This document shows, piece by piece, positions 11,801 through 20,463 of a DNA stretch of 64,000 bases (its first letter is position 1; every line of letters starts with the position of its first letter). The notes under the pieces were generated by a model. The model ran no database searches. It saw only the letters and a program-made list of their open reading frames with translations, and was not told where the DNA came from. Source of the stretch: Pectobacterium wasabiae CFBP 3304. Its GTDB lineage: Bacteria; Pseudomonadota; Gammaproteobacteria; Enterobacterales; Enterobacteriaceae. The DNA is taken from assembly GCF_001742185.1 (NCBI RefSeq), contig NZ_CP015750.1, positions 1,364,001 to 1,428,000 on the forward strand, written 5' to 3'. The position numbers and the translations under genes are program-made.

Positions 11801-12795
11801 AGCTTGATGGAGATGCCCGGCCCTTCGTAAATCCCGCGCCCGTTCGAGGCTTTGCCGATAGCGTGAATCGCCTGCTGATAGGCCGCCAGATACGCGGCAG
11901 CATCGTGCGCCGTCAGCGCCGCTTCACCCAACATATCGTAAGAGTAACGGAAGCCTTTATCCTCCCGTTCACGGGCGTTAGCCAGCGCTTCACCGATGGT
12001 TTCCCCCGTGACGAACTGTTCTCCCATCAGCCGCATGGCCATATCGACGCCTTTACGGATAAGCGGCTCACCGCGTTTACCGATGATGCGATTCAGTGAA
12101 TTCGACAGGTGTGCTTCATTGTGTGTCGCCACCAGCTTTCCGGTAAACAGTAGCCCCCAGGTTGCGGCATTCACGAAAAGCGATGGGCTGTGGCCAAGAT
12201 GAGCCTGCCAGTTCCCTCGGCTGATTTTGTTGCGGATCAGTGCATCGCGCGTGGATTTATCAGGAATACGCAGCAACGCTTCGGCTAAACACATCAGCGC
12301 CACGCCTTCCTGAGAAGAAAGTGAAAATTCTTGTAGCAGCCCTTGCACAATGCCCGCACGACCATTTCCGGCTTTCTGACTGCGTAATTTCTCTGCCAAT
12401 CGATAAGCCAGTTTCTGGGTTAACTGCGACATTTCGTCGGTAAGTCTTGCCTGTTCAAGCAAGATAGGCACCAGTTCACTTTCAGGACGGCGATAAGCAG
12501 AAGTCATCGCGGCGCGGGTAACTGACTGGGGAAGGACCTGTTCGGCGAAACCAAGAAAGGGTTGGTGGGTTTCTTCTTCCCGAGATTGCGGCATAATCTC
12601 TTCTGCTTCAATGCGGCTGATGTTCGCCGATTGCGGTGTTTCAGGAGTGTCGAGGCCACTTTCGAGGCGTTCGAGGTAATGGAAAATAGCCTGTTTGATC
12701 AACCAGTGCGGTGTGCGATCAATACGCTGTGCTGCGACCTTGATACGCTCGCGCGTTTCCTCATCGAGTTTTACACCCATCGTGGTAGAGCCCAT
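8825..12795 (-). pseudogene. putA: PutA bifunctional proline dehydrogenase/P5C dehydrogenase and repressor, frameshifted
   Basis: Two minus-strand frames together make one PutA of about 1320 residues. The first (12795 to TGA at 10129-10131, 888 residues) has the N-terminal ribbon-helix-helix DNA-binding segment (MGSTTMGVKLDEETRERI), the proline dehydrogenase barrel and the first half of the P5C dehydrogenase domain, ending LTPLIAETGG. The second (ATG 10123 to 8825, 432 residues) resumes at MVVDSSALTEQ and holds the catalytic Cys segment DSAGQRCSAL and the C-terminal domain. The junction lies in six G; one more G would give ETGG-LNAMVVDSS without a break, as in E. coli. PutA oxidises proline to glutamate at the membrane and represses put genes when proline is absent. 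The start at 12795 has a good AGGAGT 8 bases upstream and matches the family. If the frameshift is real, repressor and PRODH activity could survive but P5C dehydrogenase would be lost; a sequencing error is equally possible. Confidence 0.85.
10129..10140 (-). other. putA: Frameshift site in putA (G6 tract and TGA)
   Basis: Minus strand reads ACG GGG GGC TGA. The homopolymer of six G occupies 10133-10138 and the premature TGA 10129-10131. Adding one G restores GGG GGG CTG AAT GCG ATG, the expected continuation of the P5C dehydrogenase active-site region right after the catalytic Glu of LIAETGG. A homopolymer is a typical place both for base-call error and for genuine slippage. Confidence 0.8.
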
Positions 12796-12851
12796 AGAGT
12801 CCACTCCTGTCATTCGAAGATGCACATCGGGATACCGTCAATATCAATCAT

Positions 12852-12894
12852 GTTGCAACTTTGTGCAACCTTGTTAACAAATGGAACAGTTGCT
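12852..12894. promoter_or_regulatory. Candidate PutA operators in the putA/putP control region
   Basis: The 195-bp divergent region holds GTTGCA at 12852-12857, its reverse complement TGCAAC at 12864-12869 and a near match GTTGCT at 12889-12894. The ribbon-helix-helix domain of E. coli PutA binds GTTGCA motifs between putA and putP (established knowledge). The pair in opposite orientation, 12 bp apart, looks like the main operator. I could not assign the -10/-35 boxes with confidence. Confidence 0.6.
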
Positions 12895-12990
12895 ACCCAT
12901 CATCATCTTCAGACCTCGTTCCGGCCTGAGTGATTATTATAAAACACAACGTCGCCGCGACGGCGGCGCGAAAAAAATGTGGAGAGTTAA

Positions 12991-14475
12991 ATGACAATAA
13001 GCACACCCATGTTGGTGACGTTTTTGGTGTACATTTTCGGGATGGTTCTCATCGGCCTGTTTGCCTACCGCGCTACCAATAACTTTGGCGATTACATTCT
13101 GGGCGGACGTCGGATGGGTAGCGTGGTGACCGCCCTGTCGGCTGGTGCTTCTGATATGAGCGGCTGGCTGCTGATGGGGCTACCGGGTGCCATTTTCATT
13201 TCCGGTATTTCTGAAAGCTGGATCGCGATTGGTCTAACGTTAGGTGCCTACCTGAACTGGAAATGGGTCGCTGGACGCCTGCGCGTACACACAGAAATAA
13301 ACCACAACGCACTTACCCTGCCTGACTATTTCACCCACCGTTTTGAAGATAACAGCAAATTGCTGCGCGTGATCTCCGCGTTAGTCATTCTGGTTTTCTT
13401 CACCATCTATTGCGCATCCGGCGTCGTCGCGGGGGCTCGTCTGTTTGAAAGCACCTTTGGTATGAGCTACGGCACCGCATTATGGGCAGGGGCCGCAGCG
13501 ACCATCGCCTATACCTTTATCGGCGGCTTTTTGGCTGTAAGCTGGACGGACACGGTTCAGGCCAGCCTGATGATTTTCGCTCTGATCCTGACGCCAGTGA
13601 TGGTCATTTTATCGCTGGGTGGAATAGACACCTCACTCATGGTGATTGAAGCGAAAAATCCAGCCAATCTGGATATGTTTAAAGGACTGAATTTTGTCGC
13701 CATCATCTCGCTGATGGGCTGGGGCCTGGGCTATTTCGGCCAACCGCATATTCTGGCTCGCTTTATGGCTGCTGACTCACACCACACCATTCACAGCGCA
13801 CGCCGCATCAGTATGACCTGGATGATTCTTTGTCTGGCCGGTGCGGTGACAGTGGGCTTCTTCGGTATCGCCTACTTCAACACGAACCCGGACCAAGCGG
13901 GTAACGTGACGCAAAATAGCGAGCGCGTCTTTATCGAACTGTCTATGCTGCTGTTCAATCCGTGGATTGCCGGCATTCTGCTGTCTGCGATTTTAGCTGC
14001 TGTCATGAGTACGCTGAGCTGCCAGTTGCTGGTGTGCTCCAGTGCTATCACCGAAGATTTATACAAACCATTCCTGCGCAAAAACGCCAGTCAGAAAGAG
14101 TTGGTATGGGTAGGGCGCGCGATGGTGCTATTAGTTGCGATCATTGCTATCGCACTGTCGCTGAACCCTGAAAACCGTGTACTGGGTCTGGTGAGCTATG
14201 CCTGGGCAGGTTTCGGTGCCGCCTTCGGACCGGTGATCTTGATTTCTCTGCTATGGCCGCGTATGACGCGTAACGGCGCGCTACTCGGTATGATCGTGGG
14301 TGCAGCAACGGTGTTGATCTGGAAACAGTATGCCTGGCTGGGTCTGTATGAAATCATCCCCGGATTTATCTTCAACAGCCTGACTATTTTCATCATCAGC
14401 CTGCTGGGTAAAGCGCCGTCAAAAGCGATTACCGACCGCTTCAAGCAGGCAGAAGCGGAATACCAGTCCGTTTAG
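12991..14475 (+). CDS. putP: Sodium/proline symporter PutP
   Basis: 494 residues with about a dozen hydrophobic segments, solute:sodium symporter family, starting MTISTPMLVTFLVYIFGM. The family segment ALSAGASDMSGWLLMGLPGA lies at about residues 47-66, where Na+ and proline ligands are found in E. coli PutP (502 residues). It takes up proline across the inner membrane with sodium, for use as carbon and nitrogen source through PutA. GGAGAG lies 6-11 bases before the ATG. It is divergent from putA across putative PutA operators, so both are probably repressed by PutA without proline. Confidence 0.96.
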   Translation: MTISTPMLVTFLVYIFGMVLIGLFAYRATNNFGDYILGGRRMGSVVTALSAGASDMSGWLLMGLPGAIFISGISESWIAIGLTLGAYLNWKWVAGRLRVHTEINHNALTLPDYFTHRFEDNSKLLRVISALVILVFFTIYCASGVVAGARLFESTFGMSYGTALWAGAAATIAYTFIGGFLAVSWTDTVQASLMIFALILTPVMVILSLGGIDTSLMVIEAKNPANLDMFKGLNFVAIISLMGWGLGYFGQPHILARFMAADSHHTIHSARRISMTWMILCLAGAVTVGFFGIAYFNTNPDQAGNVTQNSERVFIELSMLLFNPWIAGILLSAILAAVMSTLSCQLLVCSSAITEDLYKPFLRKNASQKELVWVGRAMVLLVAIIAIALSLNPENRVLGLVSYAWAGFGAAFGPVILISLLWPRMTRNGALLGMIVGAATVLIWKQYAWLGLYEIIPGFIFNSLTIFIISLLGKAPSKAITDRFKQAEAEYQSV

Positions 14476-14482
14476 TCATAAT

Positions 14483-14511
14483 GCCCGTGGCATAGTCGCT
14501 ATGCCACGGGC
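14483..14511. terminator. Terminator between putP and the LysR gene
   Basis: A 13-bp perfect stem (GCCCGTGGCATAG / CTATGCCACGGGC) with a 3-base loop, 7 bp after the putP stop and 6 bp before the end of the convergent LysR gene. T runs on both sides are short, but the stem is strong and well placed to act in both directions. Confidence 0.7.
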
Positions 14512-14517
14512 TCATTT

Positions 14518-15405
14518 CTATCCGAAATTGGCTCTGACTGCATCGACAAAAGTTTTAATTTTAACCGCCGATCGCCGCCCCATCGGCACCATGACATGAA
14601 CCGGACGGGCAGGCCCATTATAGTCAGACAACACCTGTACCAGACGCCCGCGGTCAATCTCCTTACGTAACACAACCTCTGGCCCAAGCGTTATACCATA
14701 GCCCGCTATCGCAGCATGTAGCAGCGCATTCCAGTCATTAGCAAAAAGCCTACCTTCCGGCCTAACTTCTTCAGGTTTTCCGTCCTTATGGAATACCCAT
14801 CGGCAAGATGTGGCGACGGCGCGAGCACCATAAATAAGGCACGCGTGGCGTGCGAGACTCGATGGCGTATCCGGCAATCCTTCACGCGCCAGATAGTCAG
14901 GCGATGCGCAAGCGATCAATGAGTAAGGCTGAAGCGGCCAGGCCACCATTGAGCTATCCGCCAGTTCACCGATACGAATGATGACTTCGAACCCCTCTTC
15001 AATGGGATCGACGATACGATCATTTAACGTCAGCGCAATTTGCGTGTCGGGATAACGCGCGAGATAGCGCGTGATAAACGGTGCGAGCAGATGCGATCCC
15101 CAGGTAACCGGTGCATTCACCTGAATGATACCGGAAGGCGTCACCTGCATTTCACGGGCAATCGCATCGGCGTCCTCCGCTTCGGCAAGCACAACCTTGC
15201 AGCGCTCATAATAGCGCAGACCAATATCCGTTAGGCTCTGCCTACGCGTGGTACGGTTCAGCAATCGAACCCCAAGCCTCGCTTCGAGCCATGCCACCTG
15301 CTTGGCCACCATCTGTGGTGAGATGCCCAGCACCTCTGCGGCAGCGGCAAAAGACCCCAATTCCGATGCTTTGACAAAGATGTTCATGCTGGTCAGCCGA
15401 TCCAT
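14518..15405 (-). CDS. LysR-family transcriptional regulator
   Basis: 295 residues, the usual LysR length. Residues 1-60 are a winged helix-turn-helix (MDRLTSMNIFVKASELGSFA, then SPQMVAKQVAWLEARLGVRL) and the rest is a LysR-type periplasmic-binding-protein-like effector domain. It belongs to the CrgA/YafC-like group, by general look only. It is divergent from the NADP-dependent oxidoreductase-like gene at 15507, the usual arrangement for a LysR regulator and its target, with 101 bp between them. The inducer is unknown. Confidence 0.88.
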   Translation of the reverse strand: MDRLTSMNIFVKASELGSFAAAAEVLGISPQMVAKQVAWLEARLGVRLLNRTTRRQSLTDIGLRYYERCKVVLAEAEDADAIAREMQVTPSGIIQVNAPVTWGSHLLAPFITRYLARYPDTQIALTLNDRIVDPIEEGFEVIIRIGELADSSMVAWPLQPYSLIACASPDYLAREGLPDTPSSLARHACLIYGARAVATSCRWVFHKDGKPEEVRPEGRLFANDWNALLHAAIAGYGITLGPEVVLRKEIDRGRLVQVLSDYNGPARPVHVMVPMGRRSAVKIKTFVDAVRANFG

Positions 15406-15506
15406 GATTCGCTCATATTTGTTGTTTGTTTTCGTTTAAAAACACAATTTATCTTCAAATTGTAGGCAATTAAGCTTCTCTTCTCAAAAGCATTAAGGAG
15501 AAAAAG

Positions 15507-16160
15507 ATGAAAATTGGCATTATTGGTGCGGGCTTTGTTGCCCGGGCGATCGCTAAACTAGCGCTTCAGAACGGTCATCAGGTCATGCTCAGCAACTCAC
15601 GCGATCCCCAGTCGCTTTTCAGCCTCCGTCCCATGATCGGCTGCGATATCGGCACCGCGACTCAGGCAGCGCTGTTTGGCGACATTATCGTTATTGCCGT
15701 TCCCTTTACCGCCATCGATAAACTCCCTGAGCAGGCTTTACAGGGCAAATCAGTTATCGATGCCGTCAACTACTATACCGAGCGAGATGGCAAAGTAGCC
15801 GCACTGGATACGCGTAGCACCACCACCAGCGAACTGCTGGCTGGTTATTTACCCGGTACAAAGATTACCAAAGCGTTCAATGCTATCACCATGACACAGC
15901 TTGAAAGCGATGGGCTCCCTGCGGGTTCAGTCAATCGCCGAGCGCTACCGCTCGCGGGTGATGATAAGCAGGAAAAGGCCATTGTGGCCGAACTTTATGA
16001 TGCCTTTGGGTTTGATGTCGTCGATGCGGGAAAATTGTCTGAAGGATGGCGTTTTGAAAGGAACATGCCGTCTTACTGTGTACGTATGACAAAGGCTGAA
16101 TTAACCACTGCATTGGCACTTTCCTCACGTGAAAGCACCGCCGATACACAGCATAGATAA
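15507..16160 (+). CDS. NADPH-dependent F420-reductase-family protein (NAD(P)-binding oxidoreductase)
   Basis: 217 residues beginning KIGIIGAGFVARAIAKLA, a Rossmann nucleotide-binding loop (GxGxxxxA). It contains further features of the F420-dependent oxidoreductase/ProC-like superfamily: SNSRDP after beta-2 (NADP preference is plausible), VIAVPFTAI at about 70, and KAFNAITM at about 122. Enterobacteria lack coenzyme F420, so the real substrate is unknown and another NADP-linked reduction is likely. The start has an AAGGAG 10 bases upstream. It is divergent from a LysR gene that probably controls it. The C-terminus (SSRESTADTQHR) is polar and probably disordered. Confidence 0.8.
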   Translation: MKIGIIGAGFVARAIAKLALQNGHQVMLSNSRDPQSLFSLRPMIGCDIGTATQAALFGDIIVIAVPFTAIDKLPEQALQGKSVIDAVNYYTERDGKVAALDTRSTTTSELLAGYLPGTKITKAFNAITMTQLESDGLPAGSVNRRALPLAGDDKQEKAIVAELYDAFGFDVVDAGKLSEGWRFERNMPSYCVRMTKAELTTALALSSRESTADTQHR

Positions 16161-16191
16161 CGCAGGCTGACGGGTAATCGCAGATAAAAAA

Positions 16192-16215
16192 ATGCTGCTC
16201 CCGAGGGAGCAGCAT
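16192..16215 (-). terminator. Terminator downstream of ilvC
   Basis: ATGCTGCTCCC-GA-GGGAGCAGCAT, an 11-bp perfect stem. On the minus strand it is followed by TTTTTTAT, so it ends ilvC. The upstream + strand gene at 15507 may use the same hairpin. Confidence 0.8.
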
Positions 16216-16252
16216 AGCAATCATCGTGTTTCGCTAAACGTAAAAGCGAACA

Positions 16253-17731
16253 TTAACCCGCGACAGCGATACGCTTCATGTCTTTCATGTAACCGCGCAG
16301 CGTGTGGCCTACGGTTTCGATCGGGTGGTTACGGATCGCTTCGTTAACATCACGCAGTTGCGCGTTGTCTACTTCAGTGCCCGCTACCGCTTTACCCAGA
16401 TCGCCGGGCTGCAGAGATGCCATGAACGCACCTTTCAGCAACGGAACGGCGGCGTTAGCAAACAGGTAGTTACCGTATTCTGCGGTATCAGAGATAACCA
16501 CGTTCATTTCATACAGACGCTTACGCGCGATGGTGTTGGCGATCAGCGGCAGCTCATGCAGTGATTCGTAGTAAGCTGACTCTTCGATGATGCCGGAGCT
16601 CACCATGGTTTCAAACGCCAGTTCAACGCCCGCTTTTACCATCGCAACCATCAGCACGCCGTTATCAAAATATTCCTGCTCAGCGATTTTACCGTCGAAC
16701 TGCGGTGCATTTTCGAACGCGGTTTTACCGGTCTCTTCACGCCAGGTCAGCAGTTTCACGTCATCGTTCGCCCAGTCAGCCATCATGCCGCCGGAGAATT
16801 CGCCGGAGATGATGTCGTCCATGTGTTTCTGGAACAGCGGAGCCATAATGCCCTTCAGTTGCTCAGACAGTGCATAAGCGCGCAGCTTCGCCGGGTTAGA
16901 CAGGCGATCCATCATCAGCGTAATCCCACCCTGCTTCAGCGCTTCGGTGATGGTTTCCCAGCCGAACTGAATCAGTTTTTCTGCGTAAGCAGGATCGGTG
17001 CCTTCAGCAACCAGCTTATCGAAGCCCAGCAGAGAACCAGCCTGCAACATGCCACACAGAATGGTCTGCTCACCCATCAGGTCAGATTTCACTTCTGCAA
17101 CGAAAGAGGATTGCAGAACGCCAGCACGGTGGCCGCCAGTTGCCGCCGCCCAGGCTTTGGCGATTGCCATGCCTTCGCCTTTTGGATCGTTTTCTGGGTG
17201 AACCGCGATCAGCGTCGGTACGCCGAAACCACGTTTGTATTCTTCACGCACTTCCGTACCTGGGCACTTCGGCGCCACCATCACTACAGTGATGTCTTTA
17301 CGGATTTGCTCGCCCACTTCAACGATGTTGAAACCGTGAGAGTAGCCCAGCGCTGCGCCCTGCTTCATCAGCGGTTGTACTGCCTGAACCACGGCGGAGT
17401 GCTGTTTGTCCGGCGTCAAGTTAACGATCAGGTCAGCCTGCGGGATCAGATCTTCGTATGTGCCAACAGTGAAACCGTTTTCGGTCGCTTTGCGCCATGA
17501 TGCACGTTTTTCCGCAATGGCTTCAGCACGCAGGGCATAAGCGATATCCAGACCAGAATCGCGCATGTTCAGACCTTGGTTCAGACCCTGAGCACCACAA
17601 CCGACGATCACCACTTTTTTCCCTTTCAGGTAGCTCGCCTCATCGGCAAATTCATCACGCCCCATAAAGCGGCACTTGCCCAATTGATCCAGCTGCTGAC
17701 GCAGGTTTAATGTGTTGAAATAGTTAGCCAT
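16253..17731 (-). CDS. ilvC: Ketol-acid reductoisomerase (class II)
   Basis: 492 residues, the long class II form found in enterobacteria (E. coli 491). The NADPH-binding Rossmann loop is VIVGCGAQG at about 41-49, followed by two KARI C-terminal knotted domains. It isomerises and reduces 2-acetolactate and 2-aceto-2-hydroxybutyrate with Mg2+ and NADPH, the second common step of valine and isoleucine synthesis. It is divergent from its activator gene ilvY, with IlvY-type dyads between them, and in E. coli is induced by its substrates through IlvY. Confidence 0.98.
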   Translation of the reverse strand: MANYFNTLNLRQQLDQLGKCRFMGRDEFADEASYLKGKKVVIVGCGAQGLNQGLNMRDSGLDIAYALRAEAIAEKRASWRKATENGFTVGTYEDLIPQADLIVNLTPDKQHSAVVQAVQPLMKQGAALGYSHGFNIVEVGEQIRKDITVVMVAPKCPGTEVREEYKRGFGVPTLIAVHPENDPKGEGMAIAKAWAAATGGHRAGVLQSSFVAEVKSDLMGEQTILCGMLQAGSLLGFDKLVAEGTDPAYAEKLIQFGWETITEALKQGGITLMMDRLSNPAKLRAYALSEQLKGIMAPLFQKHMDDIISGEFSGGMMADWANDDVKLLTWREETGKTAFENAPQFDGKIAEQEYFDNGVLMVAMVKAGVELAFETMVSSGIIEESAYYESLHELPLIANTIARKRLYEMNVVISDTAEYGNYLFANAAVPLLKGAFMASLQPGDLGKAVAGTEVDNAQLRDVNEAIRNHPIETVGHTLRGYMKDMKRIAVAG

Positions 17732-17826
17732 GTCGTGCTCCGTATACGGTTCTGTTTATCAGTTATTCGAGAAAGGATTCCCGTCAGACGGGAATTCACT
17801 ATGACCCCATCATATGACAGGAAATG

Positions 17827-17874
17827 CGTTGCTTAAATTGATATATTAGCAACGTCATATTGCACTATTTGCAA
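17827..17874. promoter_or_regulatory. Candidate IlvY operators between ilvC and ilvY
   Basis: Two dyads lie in the 185-bp divergent region: CGTTGC (17827-17832) with GCAACG (17849-17854), and TTGCA-CTATT-TGCAA (17860-17874). E. coli ilvYC has two tandem IlvY operators in the same place, used for autorepression of ilvY and activation of ilvC. Shared half-site TTGC/GCAA supports one regulator. The second dyad sits just upstream of the ilvY start. Confidence 0.65.
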
Positions 17875-17916
17875 GATAAAAAACGGCAGCAAGATAAAAA
17901 ATGGGGCCTGCATCGC

Positions 17917-18807
17917 ATGGATTTACGTGATCTCAAATTATTCCTGCATCTGGCAGAAAACCGACACTTTGGCCGTACCGCCAAGGCGATGCACATCAGT
18001 CCGTCTACGCTGTCACGGCAAATTCAGCGACTGGAAGAGGATTTAGGACAGACGCTGTTTCTGCGCGATAACCGTACCGTGCAGCTCACTGATGCCGGAG
18101 AACACTTGAAGCTCTTCGCTCAACAAACGCTGCTGCAATACCAACAACTGCGTCACACGATAGACCAGCGAGGACCGTCATTAAGCGGTGAACTAAAGAT
18201 CTTCTGCTCCGTCACTGCCGCCTACAGCCACCTGCCGCCGATTCTGGATCGTTTTCGGGCGCTGCACCCGCTGGTTGAAATTAAACTGACAACCGGCGAT
18301 GCCGCCGATGCTGTTGAGAAAATTCAGTCGATTGATGGAGATTTGGGGATTGCCGGACGCCCAGAAGCGCTGCCTGCAAGCGTTGACTTCATGCCGCTCG
18401 ATAAACTGCCTCTGGCGCTGATTATTCCAGCACTTCCCTGCCCGGTACAGGCACTGGTGCGCCAACCCGATCCAGACTGGTCGCGGATTCCCTTCATCCT
18501 GCCGGAGCACGGCCCGGTGCGTAAACGCATCGATCTGTGGTTCAGACGCAACCATATCGCCAACCCACAGATTTACGCCACGATATCCGGCCATGAAGCG
18601 ATGGTATCGATGGTGGCGCTAGGCTGCGGTATCGCTCTGCTCCCTAATATCGTGCTGGAAAACAGCCCAGAACCGGTACGCAACCGCGTCTCTGTCTTGG
18701 TCGAACAGGTAATGGAGCCGCTTGAACTCGGCGTCTGCGTACAGAAAAAACGGCTCAGCGAACCGCTGATTGCCGCCTTTTGGGACATATTACAGGACAC
18801 ACCATGA
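17917..18807 (+). CDS. ilvY: LysR-family activator IlvY
   Basis: 296 residues (E. coli 297) starting MDLRDLKLFLHLAENRHFGR, with a winged helix-turn-helix (HISPSTLSRQIQRLEEDLGQ at about 26-45) and an effector-binding domain containing SGHEAMVSMVALGCGIALLP near the end. It activates ilvC on binding acetolactate or acetohydroxybutyrate and represses itself. The frame is open upstream to a TTG at 17860, but the ATG at 17917 fits the family. Its stop overlaps the start of the next gene by ATGA, which couples it to a secreted LprI-like protein; that arrangement is not the one in E. coli. Confidence 0.96.
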   Translation: MDLRDLKLFLHLAENRHFGRTAKAMHISPSTLSRQIQRLEEDLGQTLFLRDNRTVQLTDAGEHLKLFAQQTLLQYQQLRHTIDQRGPSLSGELKIFCSVTAAYSHLPPILDRFRALHPLVEIKLTTGDAADAVEKIQSIDGDLGIAGRPEALPASVDFMPLDKLPLALIIPALPCPVQALVRQPDPDWSRIPFILPEHGPVRKRIDLWFRRNHIANPQIYATISGHEAMVSMVALGCGIALLPNIVLENSPEPVRNRVSVLVEQVMEPLELGVCVQKKRLSEPLIAAFWDILQDTP

Positions 18808-19604
18808 AGATAGCCTTCACTGCCATCGCCGCCGCAGGGGTGACGCTCGCGTCCTTCAGCCACCCTGCGCAAGCCGCCAGTTTTCCCTGCGAAAAAGCCG
18901 CCTCGACGCAGGAAAAGCTGATTTGTGCCAGCCCGTTGCTCGGGCAGCTAGATGAAGAACTGGCACAGGCATGGAAAACATCCCGCGCGTTTCTGACAGC
19001 GTACGGCAGCAGCGCACCGTGGGAGAAAACGCTCAACCAGTTTCAGCGCAATTGGCTTGCCACACGCGATCAGTGCAAAGACGAGGACTGCCTGCGCCAG
19101 CGTTATCAGCAGCAGTTAAACCGGCTGCGCTACCTAAATGACATCGCGCAGCACGCCCTACCTTCACCGATTACCTCCGTAAAAAACACGTCCTGCTTCC
19201 ACGGTTCCTTCAGCTATGAATACGTGATGTCAGGGCTTTCTGCCGAGGAGTACCGCAATCTGGGTGATTATTTTCGGGAAATGTATGACCAGAAAGCGCC
19301 CTACCACGCCGTCAGCCTGACCATGACCAATCAACGTGGCAAGATTGAAGGCGGTGCTTCTATTGCCTTCCGTTACGGTAACAAGCTGGATGATTCCGGC
19401 TTCACCGCCCGTCAGATGAGCGATATGCAAGCCATTGGCAAAAGTGAAAGCAGCTTCGGTCAGCAGGTGAAAATACTGCTCACCTGCATTGACGATGATC
19501 ATCTGCAAATCGCCACCTTCGGTAGTAATCAGGAAGAAGGTTACCTGTTTAACTATTTGCTGGAGCGCGATAAAACCCCATTAGAGCAACAGAAAACGCC
19601 GTAG
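18804..19604 (+). CDS. Secreted protein with LprI-like (DUF1311) domain
   Basis: 266 residues from the ATG at 18804. Residues 1-24 form a Sec signal peptide ending SHPAQA-A. Residues 25-110 match the lysozyme-inhibitor LprI N-terminal domain (DUF1311) in pattern: FPCEKAASTQEKLICASPLL, then a Cys pair in DQCKDEDC. The rest is a long C-terminal domain I do not recognise. It is probably periplasmic. The family name comes from a mycobacterial lysozyme inhibitor, but most members have no tested function. The start overlaps the ilvY stop by four bases (ATGA), implying translational coupling with ilvY. The gene ends inside a CTAG-rich repeat shared with the convergent DUF2461 gene. Confidence 0.8.
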   Translation: MKIAFTAIAAAGVTLASFSHPAQAASFPCEKAASTQEKLICASPLLGQLDEELAQAWKTSRAFLTAYGSSAPWEKTLNQFQRNWLATRDQCKDEDCLRQRYQQQLNRLRYLNDIAQHALPSPITSVKNTSCFHGSFSYEYVMSGLSAEEYRNLGDYFREMYDQKAPYHAVSLTMTNQRGKIEGGASIAFRYGNKLDDSGFTARQMSDMQAIGKSESSFGQQVKILLTCIDDDHLQIATFGSNQEEGYLFNYLLERDKTPLEQQKTP

Positions 19605-19636
19605 CGCTAGCTAGCTCTAGCTCTAGCTCTAGCGCT
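19603..19636. repeat. CTAG-rich hexamer array inside an inverted repeat
   Basis: Four tandem units CTAGCT (last one CTAGCG) at 19611-19634, preceded by another CTAG. Inverted arms AGCGCTAG (19603-19610) and CTAGCGCT (19629-19636) enclose them. Five CTAG tetramers occur in 26 bp. It lies at the meeting point of two convergent genes and contains the stop of the minus-strand gene and abuts that of the plus-strand gene. Confidence 0.8.
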
Positions 19637-20372
19637 CAAACCACTTATCCGCCGAAAATGCCCGCGTATCGGACTCTGCTTCCTGCGCGGCTTTCTTCAT
19701 GGTTTCGATATTCATCAGATAATGATAAAGCGGCTCAAGCTGGATAAATCCCTGAGACAGAACCGTCACTAGGTCACCGGAAAACAGCGCTTCCATATCC
19801 TGCCGGGTACATATCGCGGCAAACGATTTGCGGTTATACCAGTTAGCCAGTTCCGGTTCCTGATCTTTAATCAGCGGGCGTTTGTAGCTGTCCCCTTCCA
19901 GCGCAAAGGTATTCCCCAGACAGCTCGCCACCTCAAGAAACTGCGGTGAATTACCGCGCAACGTCTGGCGGAACAAATCCATCGTATTACGCGTCGCACT
20001 GTAATAGCCCAGCCCGTAGCGCCAGGTATCGGGCGTGATTTCAAAGAAATACACCGGCGCATCCGTCCAGTCTTTGCGGGTACGCTTGAAGGTCAGCCAC
20101 ATATGGCTGCGGTAGCGTGATTTATCGTGGGAAAAGCGCGTATCACGATGAATGCGGGAGAGGGTCTTGCCGATTGCAGGGCGAGTTTCAAAGTGGTCGT
20201 CAATCTGCAACATAGTCAAACTGAGCTCATCCACCAGCGTGCGGAATGGTGCCACCAATTGCTCATCGTAAATTGATCGATGCTCGTCAAACCACGCTTT
20301 ATCGTTGTTCTGCCGCACCTGCTGAAGAAACGTCAAACCCGCTTGAGAAAAACCCGTGAATTGCGTTGTCAT
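19629..20372 (-). CDS. DUF2461 family protein
   Basis: 247 residues. It has the family features of DUF2461 (TIGR02453): FSQAGLTFLQQVRQNNDKAWF near the N-terminus, RIHRDTRFSHDKSRYR in the middle and a FFEITPD-type stretch. The length is typical. No signal peptide or membrane segment is visible, so it is probably cytoplasmic. Function is unknown. It lies between the ilvY-lprI pair and the end of the ilv operon, on the same strand as ilvA but after a hairpin terminator, so it probably has its own promoter. Confidence 0.8.
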   Translation of the reverse strand: MTTQFTGFSQAGLTFLQQVRQNNDKAWFDEHRSIYDEQLVAPFRTLVDELSLTMLQIDDHFETRPAIGKTLSRIHRDTRFSHDKSRYRSHMWLTFKRTRKDWTDAPVYFFEITPDTWRYGLGYYSATRNTMDLFRQTLRGNSPQFLEVASCLGNTFALEGDSYKRPLIKDQEPELANWYNRKSFAAICTRQDMEALFSGDLVTVLSQGFIQLEPLYHYLMNIETMKKAAQEAESDTRAFSADKWFER

Positions 20373-20413
20373 GGAGAAATGCCATCCCTGTTGCTGTCAG
20401 ATGACATAAAGAT

Positions 20414-20448
20414 AACGCCGTCGACGGTGAAACACCATCGGCGGCGTT
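20414..20448 (-). terminator. Hairpin at the end of the ilv operon
   Basis: AACGCCGTCGACGGTG (20414-20429) pairs with CACCATCGGCGGCGTT (20433-20448). It is a 16-bp stem with two positions that are G-U in RNA and a 3-base loop. It follows ilvA on the minus strand. The T run is weak (TTATCTTTAT), so termination may be partial. Confidence 0.65.
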
Positions 20449-20463
20449 AGGGGCGCTCAGCAA

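Noticed and set aside
16304..17500. Open frames opposite ilvC, the longest 225 codons
   Set aside because: Antisense shadows of a highly biased gene.
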